From CAMYKD01 sp041617155 (GTDB lineage Bacteria; Pseudomonadota; Alphaproteobacteria; Kiloniellales; JAKSDN01), in NCBI GenBank assembly GCA_041617155.1, contig JBFJPL010000002.1:28109-92108 (forward strand): DNA of 64,000 nucleotides. The letters run 5' to 3'. The notes under the pieces are model-generated. The model ran no database searches, had not been told where the DNA came from, and saw only the letters and a program-made list of their open reading frames with translations. The position numbers and the translations under genes were made by a program. Below are positions 59,856 to 64,000 of this stretch, in pieces. The first letter of the stretch is position 1, and each line of letters opens with the position of its first letter.

Positions 59856-60149
59856 TCATTTCGACGAAATACGGTGCAAGACGGTGACCGACTTGGCCTC
59901 GACCCAATCCGCCGTCTTGTCGTTGAATGCGCGGAAATGCGCCGTCTCCAAATGGGCTTTGAAGGCGGCCTCGTTCTCGTAGACCTCGTAGAGGAAGACA
60001 TGCCCCTTGTCGTCCGGTGCGGTGCAGACGTCGAACTGCAGGCAGGCGTCCTCGCGATTCAGGGAGGTCTTCGCCTGATCGCGCATGGCGGCGAGGAACA
60101 TCGCCTCTTGGCCGCTACCAATCCGGAAATCCACCGTGATGACGTACAT
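59856..60149 (-). CDS. ABM-domain protein (antibiotic biosynthesis monooxygenase-like)
   Basis: A 97-residue single-domain protein of the dimeric alpha/beta-barrel ABM/LsrG family. YVITVDFRIGSGQEAMFLAA starts it, QFDVCTAPDDKGHVFLYEVY follows, and AFKAHLETAHFRAF is the family histidine-containing end. Members include LsrG and monooxygenases; in sugar-acid operons they often act as isomerase-like accessory proteins, so a missing isomerisation step could be theirs. GGGAGGA precedes ATG 60149. It lies 11 bases from the next gene and 26 from otnC. Confidence 0.85.
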   Translation of the reverse strand: MYVITVDFRIGSGQEAMFLAAMRDQAKTSLNREDACLQFDVCTAPDDKGHVFLYEVYENEAAFKAHLETAHFRAFNDKTADWVEAKSVTVLHRISSK

Positions 60150-60175
60150 GCAGTCGGTTCCTCCCGTTAGCGGGC

Positions 60176-60808
60176 CTATGAGGGAAAGGCTTCACGCAGC
60201 TCGGCAAGCTGCGTCTCGTTCAGGCAGTGGAACTTCTGGTTTTTCAGCAGCAGGAAGAGCTTGGCCGTCTCCTCCAGCTCCTCGGCGCCGTAGACGGCCG
60301 CCTCGAGCGACTTGCCGGAGACCACGGGCCCGTGATTGGCCAGCAGCATTGCGTGATGCTCCCGGGCGACCTTGGCCACCGCATCGGCCAGCGCGAGATC
60401 GCCGGGTCGGTGATAGGGCACCAGGGGCAGGGCGCCGATCCGCATGACATAGTACGCCGTGATCGGCGGCAGCACGTTTTGCGGATCGATATCCTCGAGG
60501 CAGGAAACCGCGACCGAATGGGTCGCATGGAGATGGACAACGGCCTGGTCAGCCGGTCGTTCCTGGTACATGGCGAGATGCAGGAATGCCTCCTTCGAGG
60601 GCGGATCGCCCGAGAGGTGCCGCCCATCCCAGTCCAGCTTGGAGATTCTCTCGGGCGCCAACAAGCCCAGGCAGCTGTTGGTCGGCGTGACCAACATGCC
60701 GTCCTCGAAGCGAACCGAGATGTTGCCCGAGCTGCCGCAGCCGTAACCGCGTCGGAACAGCGATTCGCCGAGGACGGCGATCCTCTCGCGCAAGGCCGTC
60801 TCGCTCAT
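60176..60808 (-). CDS. otnC: 3-oxo-tetronate 4-phosphate decarboxylase
   Basis: A 210-residue class II aldolase-type decarboxylase. SSGNISVR and TPTNSCLG bind substrate, VHLHATHSVA gives the HxH metal ligands, and ANHGPVVSGK the third histidine. It converts 3-oxo-tetronate 4-phosphate to dihydroxyacetone phosphate and CO2, the last step of four-carbon sugar-acid breakdown. It overlaps the otnK stop by four bases (ATGA), which together with the otnK neighbour makes the assignment strong. AGGTG lies before ATG 60808. Confidence 0.9.
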   Translation of the reverse strand: MSETALRERIAVLGESLFRRGYGCGSSGNISVRFEDGMLVTPTNSCLGLLAPERISKLDWDGRHLSGDPPSKEAFLHLAMYQERPADQAVVHLHATHSVAVSCLEDIDPQNVLPPITAYYVMRIGALPLVPYHRPGDLALADAVAKVAREHHAMLLANHGPVVSGKSLEAAVYGAEELEETAKLFLLLKNQKFHCLNETQLAELREAFPS

Positions 60809-62055
60809 GGCAACACCTCGAAGGCACGGGTCAGGAAATCGGGGCCGCCGAAGTTGCCGGACTTGAGCGCCAGGGCGATCCGTGGCTCACCGCCGCTTAC
60901 GGTCCAGGGCACACCGGGGTCGATTTCCGGGCCGATGACCAGGCTGCCGATCTCGAGCGCGGCGACCACGGCACCCGAGGTCTCGCCGCCGGCGACGACC
61001 AGGCGCCGCACGCCCAGGTCCACCAAGCCCCGTGCGATCCGCCCCATGGCGGTCTCGATCAGCTCGCTGGCCCGTGCCTGGCCGAGCGCCGCTTTGACCG
61101 ACGCCAGCTCATCGGGCGGCGCCGTGGAGTAGATCAGGATCGGACCGGATGCCAACTGCGACCCGGCCCACATGAGCACCTCCTCGATCATCTCGTCGCC
61201 TCGGGCCAGCGCGCCGGGGTCGAGTTGAAAGCTCGGGTGCGTGGCGCGCATACGCGCGACCTGCAGGTTGGTGGCCTGGGAGCAGCTGCCGGCGAGCACG
61301 GCGGCCAAGCGGTCCGTGGCGGGCAGGGACGCCGTCCTTGCTGAAGCGCCGTCTCGTTGAAACAGCGCCGGCAAGCCGAGCGCCAGACCGGAGCCGCCGG
61401 TGACAAGCGGCAGGTCGTCGCTCGCGGCCGCTATGTCGCGCAGGTGGTTTGCCGACAGGGCGTCAACGATGGCGTGCCGGCAACCCTGCTGCCTGAGCGC
61501 CGCGATCCGGCGCCTAATGGCGGCCGCGCCCTGGTCGACGACATCATAGGGGACCAAGCCGACCTTGCCGCGGGTCTGCCGCTGGAGCACGCGGACTAGA
61601 TTGCTGTCGGTCATGGGGTTCAGTGGGTGGTCGCGCATGCCACTCTCGGCCAAGGGGGTCCGGCCGATGAAAAGATGCCCCTGATAGACGCTGCGCCCGT
61701 TCTCCGGCACGGCGGGGCAAAACACCGTGAAATCCGTATCCAGCGCCGCCATCAGGGCTTCGGCGACCGGGCCGATATTGCCTTCGTCCGTGGAATCGAA
61801 GGTCGAACAATATTTGAAGAAGAAGCGGCGGCAGCCGGCCTGCACCAGCCAGTGCAGGGCTGTTAGAGACTGAGCAACCGCTTCCGGTGCGGCAATGCTA
61901 CGGGTCTTGAGCGCTATGACGGCCGCCTCGGCTGCAGCGGCAGGGCCCACCTGAGGGTTGCCATTGTATTGGACGCAGGCCATGCCCTCGCGCGTCAAGC
62001 TGTTGGCCAGGTCCGTGGCGCCGGTGAAGTCGTCCGCGATACAGCCCAACAACAA
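60805..62055 (-). CDS. otnK: 3-oxo-tetronate kinase (DUF1537 family)
   Basis: A 416-residue four-carbon acid sugar kinase. CIADDFTGATDLAN at the start is the substrate-binding block, KYCSTFDSTDEGNIG follows near residue 80, and VVAGGETSGAVVAAL the nucleotide-binding end. It phosphorylates 3-oxo-tetronate at C4 with ATP, feeding OtnC. The start codon is TTG 62055, with GGGAGGA seven bases before; an ATG nearer to the site is in another frame. It heads the minus-strand operon otnK-otnC-ABM-dehydrogenase-Gfo/Idh and diverges from the LtnD-like gene. Confidence 0.9.
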   Translation of the reverse strand: MLLGCIADDFTGATDLANSLTREGMACVQYNGNPQVGPAAAAEAAVIALKTRSIAAPEAVAQSLTALHWLVQAGCRRFFFKYCSTFDSTDEGNIGPVAEALMAALDTDFTVFCPAVPENGRSVYQGHLFIGRTPLAESGMRDHPLNPMTDSNLVRVLQRQTRGKVGLVPYDVVDQGAAAIRRRIAALRQQGCRHAIVDALSANHLRDIAAASDDLPLVTGGSGLALGLPALFQRDGASARTASLPATDRLAAVLAGSCSQATNLQVARMRATHPSFQLDPGALARGDEMIEEVLMWAGSQLASGPILIYSTAPPDELASVKAALGQARASELIETAMGRIARGLVDLGVRRLVVAGGETSGAVVAALEIGSLVIGPEIDPGVPWTVSGGEPRIALALKSGNFGGPDFLTRAFEVLP

Positions 62056-62259
62056 GCCGCATTCCTCCCAAGAAAGCCAAAGCGGACGCCGGGCCCTGCC
62101 GCAAGCCTCGCCGTTGGTGCGGCAGATCGTCCCCGAAGCCTCAAGTTTACCGCGTCTCGAAGCTCTGCTATAACGTATACATTAAATTTCACTGGGGTTC
62201 AAAGCCGCATATGGCAGGCGGCTGCCATATGTGGCCGGTGTCGGGGAGGGGCGTAGCAC

Positions 62260-63189
62260 ATGTTCGACAGGGTGGGATTCGTCGGTCTTGGCGCCATGGG
62301 ATTGCCGATGTCCGGAATGCTGGCCCGGCACGGTATCCGCATGACGGTTTTCGACGCCGATCCAGGGGCGTGCGATCGCGCCCGGAACCTCGCGGGTGTC
62401 GAAATCGCGGACTCGAGCGAAACGGTCGCCGGCGCCGTTCAGGCGCTCTTCACCTGTCTGCCGAACGACGCCATTGTCCGGCAGGTTTACCTGGGCGAGG
62501 GCGGCATCGCAGGCGCCATCGGCCCGGGCGCCGTGACCGTCGATTGCTCGACCATCGGCCCCGGCGTAACCGGCGAAGTTGCCGCGGCGGTGGCCGCCAA
62601 GGGTGCGTCGCACCTGGATGCGGCCATGCTCGGCTCGACACCGCAGGCGGAGAGTGGCGAGATCGGCTTCGTGGTCGGCGGCGAGCGGGCGGCGTTCGAT
62701 CGGGCCGGGCCTCTGCTCGACATTCTCGGGCGCTTTCGCACCTATGCCGGCCCGTCCGGGGCCGGTCACCGGGTCAAGCTGATCCACCAGATCCTGGTTG
62801 CGACCTATGCGGCGGTGGTGGCCGAGGCCACCGCCCTCTGCCTGGCCAGTGACACCGATCTCGACTGTTTCTTCGACGTGGTCTGCAACGGCGGCGGCTT
62901 TGCCCATTGCCGCTTTTTCGAGAAGCGGGTGCCGCGGATGCGCGACGGCGATTTTTCGCCGCTTTTCATGCTCGAGCTCATGACCAAGGACGTCACCCTG
63001 GCCCAGGGCTTGGCCCGGGAGTTCGGGATGGCCACGCCGGTGCTCGACCGGGTGCTCGAGCTGTTCGACAAGGCGAAGGGCGAAGGCTGGGGCAGGGAGG
63101 ACTTTTCGGCCGTGGCGCACCTCTACGAGGTGGCGATCGGCCGCGGATTCGGTGAACGTCGATCAATGGGCGGAGCGCGAAAACCTTGA
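62260..63189 (+). CDS. ltnD: LtnD-like hydroxyacid dehydrogenase
   Basis: A 309-residue member of the 3-hydroxyisobutyrate dehydrogenase family. VGFVGLGAMGLPMSGML binds NAD(P), DAAMLGSTPQAESGEIGF the substrate loop, and GHRVKLIHQILVATYAAV carries the catalytic lysine. L-threonate or D-erythronate dehydrogenases of this family open C4 sugar-acid pathways that feed OtnK, so context supports LtnD or DenD; sequence alone does not choose between them. GGGAGGGG precedes ATG 62260. The GntR regulator gene overlaps its stop. It diverges from otnK across 204 bp. Confidence 0.85.
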   Translation: MFDRVGFVGLGAMGLPMSGMLARHGIRMTVFDADPGACDRARNLAGVEIADSSETVAGAVQALFTCLPNDAIVRQVYLGEGGIAGAIGPGAVTVDCSTIGPGVTGEVAAAVAAKGASHLDAAMLGSTPQAESGEIGFVVGGERAAFDRAGPLLDILGRFRTYAGPSGAGHRVKLIHQILVATYAAVVAEATALCLASDTDLDCFFDVVCNGGGFAHCRFFEKRVPRMRDGDFSPLFMLELMTKDVTLAQGLAREFGMATPVLDRVLELFDKAKGEGWGREDFSAVAHLYEVAIGRGFGERRSMGGARKP

Positions 63190-63872
63190 CGGCGGCACTT
63201 CAAGACAAGCTGCAACGCGTGTCGCTGGTCGACCGGACCTATCGGGAGATCAAGCGGCGGATCATGGGGAACGTCTATCCGCCGAACCTGCGGGTGCTGG
63301 AGCAGGACTTGGCGCACCAGTTGGGGGTCAGCAGGACACCGGTACGCGAGGCTCTGATCCGGCTGCAGAACGAAGGCTTGGTCGAGGTTCAGCCGCGCCG
63401 CGGCATGCGAGTGATACCGATTTCCCCGGACGACATGCGCGACGTCTACGAAGTCCTGATGTGCCTCGAGTCCCGGGCCGCCGAACGCCTGGCCGAGCGC
63501 CGGCCATCCAAAACGGAACTGAGGCCGCTGATCGGCGCGGTCGAGGACATGGAACGGGCGCTGGAGAGCGGCGATCTCGATTCCTGGGCCGAGTCCGACG
63601 AGCGCTTTCACCGCCTGCTGCTGGAGCTGGCGGGCAACAGCCGGCTCGCCGCCATGGCGCTCACGGTGTTCGACCAGGTCCACCGGGCCCGCATGGTGAC
63701 CTTGAGGATCCGCCCGTTGCCCCGGCAATCGAACCGGGACCATCGGGCCCTGGTCGAGGCGATTTTGGAAGGCGACGGGCGCAAGGCCGCCGAGATCCAC
63801 CGCGCGCACCGCCACCGCGCGATGCTTCTGCTGACCGAGTTGCTCAAGCGCTACAACCTCTCGGAGCTGTGA
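63186..63872 (+). CDS. GntR-family regulator (FCD domain)
   Basis: A 228-residue transcription regulator. The winged helix-turn-helix has YREIKRRIMGNVYPPNLRV, LAHQLGVSRTPVREALIRLQ and GLVEVQPRRGMRV; the remainder is an FCD effector domain with SDERFHRLLLELAGN and RDHRALVEAI. It likely senses a sugar acid and controls the adjacent divergent otn and ltnD genes. It starts at TTG 63186 inside the LtnD stop (TTGA), so the two are co-translated. The ABC permease gene lies convergent. Confidence 0.9.
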   Translation: MTAALQDKLQRVSLVDRTYREIKRRIMGNVYPPNLRVLEQDLAHQLGVSRTPVREALIRLQNEGLVEVQPRRGMRVIPISPDDMRDVYEVLMCLESRAAERLAERRPSKTELRPLIGAVEDMERALESGDLDSWAESDERFHRLLLELAGNSRLAAMALTVFDQVHRARMVTLRIRPLPRQSNRDHRALVEAILEGDGRKAAEIHRAHRHRAMLLLTELLKRYNLSEL

Positions 63873-63881
63873 CCGTTCCGC

Positions 63882-64000
63882 TACTCCTTGACCGCTCCGG
63901 TCATCGAGGAGACGTAGTGCTCGACGAAGAAGGAGTAGAGGATGGCGACCGGCAGCGAGCCCAGCATGGCGCCGGCCATGAGGCCGCCCCAGTTGTAGAC
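63882..64000 (-). CDS. ABC sugar transporter permease, 3' end
   Basis: Only the last 38 codons are present; the rest is past the right edge. They read NWGGLMAGAMLGSLPVAILY then FFVEHYVSSMTGAVKE, the usual C-terminus of MalG-type inner-membrane permeases of carbohydrate ABC importers (the EAA loop lies upstream). It converges with the GntR gene with nine bases between the stops. An importer for the C4 sugar acid or its precursor fits the neighbourhood but is inferred. Confidence 0.8.

Overview
The window is one continuous GC-rich stretch of an alphaproteobacterial chromosome. Rhodospirillales-type relatives are the best guess; this is inferred from gene families, not computed. Supporting signs are two full CtrA boxes (TTAA-N7-TTAA), a CpaA-type prepilin peptidase, palindromic intergenic repeats of alphaproteobacterial style, and a catabolic repertoire typical of soil or marine members. 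I see no rRNA, tRNA, CRISPR array, transposase or phage gene. It reads as ordinary chromosome with many small metabolic modules, cut through a decarboxylase gene at the left edge and an ABC sugar permease at the right edge.

Layout. 1-2139: start of a PLP decarboxylase, a PhyH-type dioxygenase and a class II aldolase. 2242-6987 (minus): class III aminotransferase, a TPR plus GT41 (SPINDLY/OGT-like) glycosyltransferase, and a UDP-glucuronate decarboxylase one base behind it. 7062-10580: a periplasmic-binding-like protein divergent from a His/Met-rich cytochrome c, a SnoaL-like protein, an SDR and a YeeE/YedE pair. 10670-18474: a TetR regulator with a perfect 16-bp-arm palindrome over its start, a lipase, a three-domain LplT-PlsC-acyl-ligase lipid remodelling protein and a DUF2339 membrane protein. 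18590-24163: a tight four-gene operon that matches the CoA-thioester route from gamma-butyrobetaine to carnitine and on to 3-dehydrocarnitine.

24182-30560 holds four envelope-glycan-type membrane genes: GT87, a GT2 polyprenyl-phosphate sugar synthase, and two paralogous GT-C-like proteins flanking it. 30803-34430 is a two-gene regulatory module: a receiver-PAS-HATPase protein without a recognisable phospho-accepting histidine, and a SARP/BTAD regulator. 34553-39178 holds cpaA, two small membrane proteins behind CtrA boxes, and three multi-pass membrane proteins, two of them tandem paralogues. 39262-43221 (minus) is a mixed set (enolase superfamily, HD hydrolase, glutamine amidotransferase, HAD hydrolase, a small Cys-rich protein). 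43411-47232: agmatinase-like enzyme, EamA exporter, orphan PTS enzyme I. 47233-49499 (minus): tryptophan 2,3-dioxygenase and a kynureninase-like PLP enzyme. 49937-52311: superoxide dismutase-rhodanese fusion and ChrA chromate transporter.

52664-64000 is mostly sugar-acid metabolism: a CDP-alcohol phosphatidyltransferase-like protein, an FAD amine oxidase, gnd-gntK-SDR for gluconate, and a four-carbon sugar-acid block (otnK, otnC, an ABM protein, an isopropylmalate-dehydrogenase-like enzyme, a Gfo/Idh oxidoreductase, LtnD-like dehydrogenase, GntR regulator) next to an ABC sugar importer. The least explained parts are the paralogous GT-C pair, the His-less receiver-PAS-HATPase/SARP pair, and the CtrA-controlled small membrane proteins.
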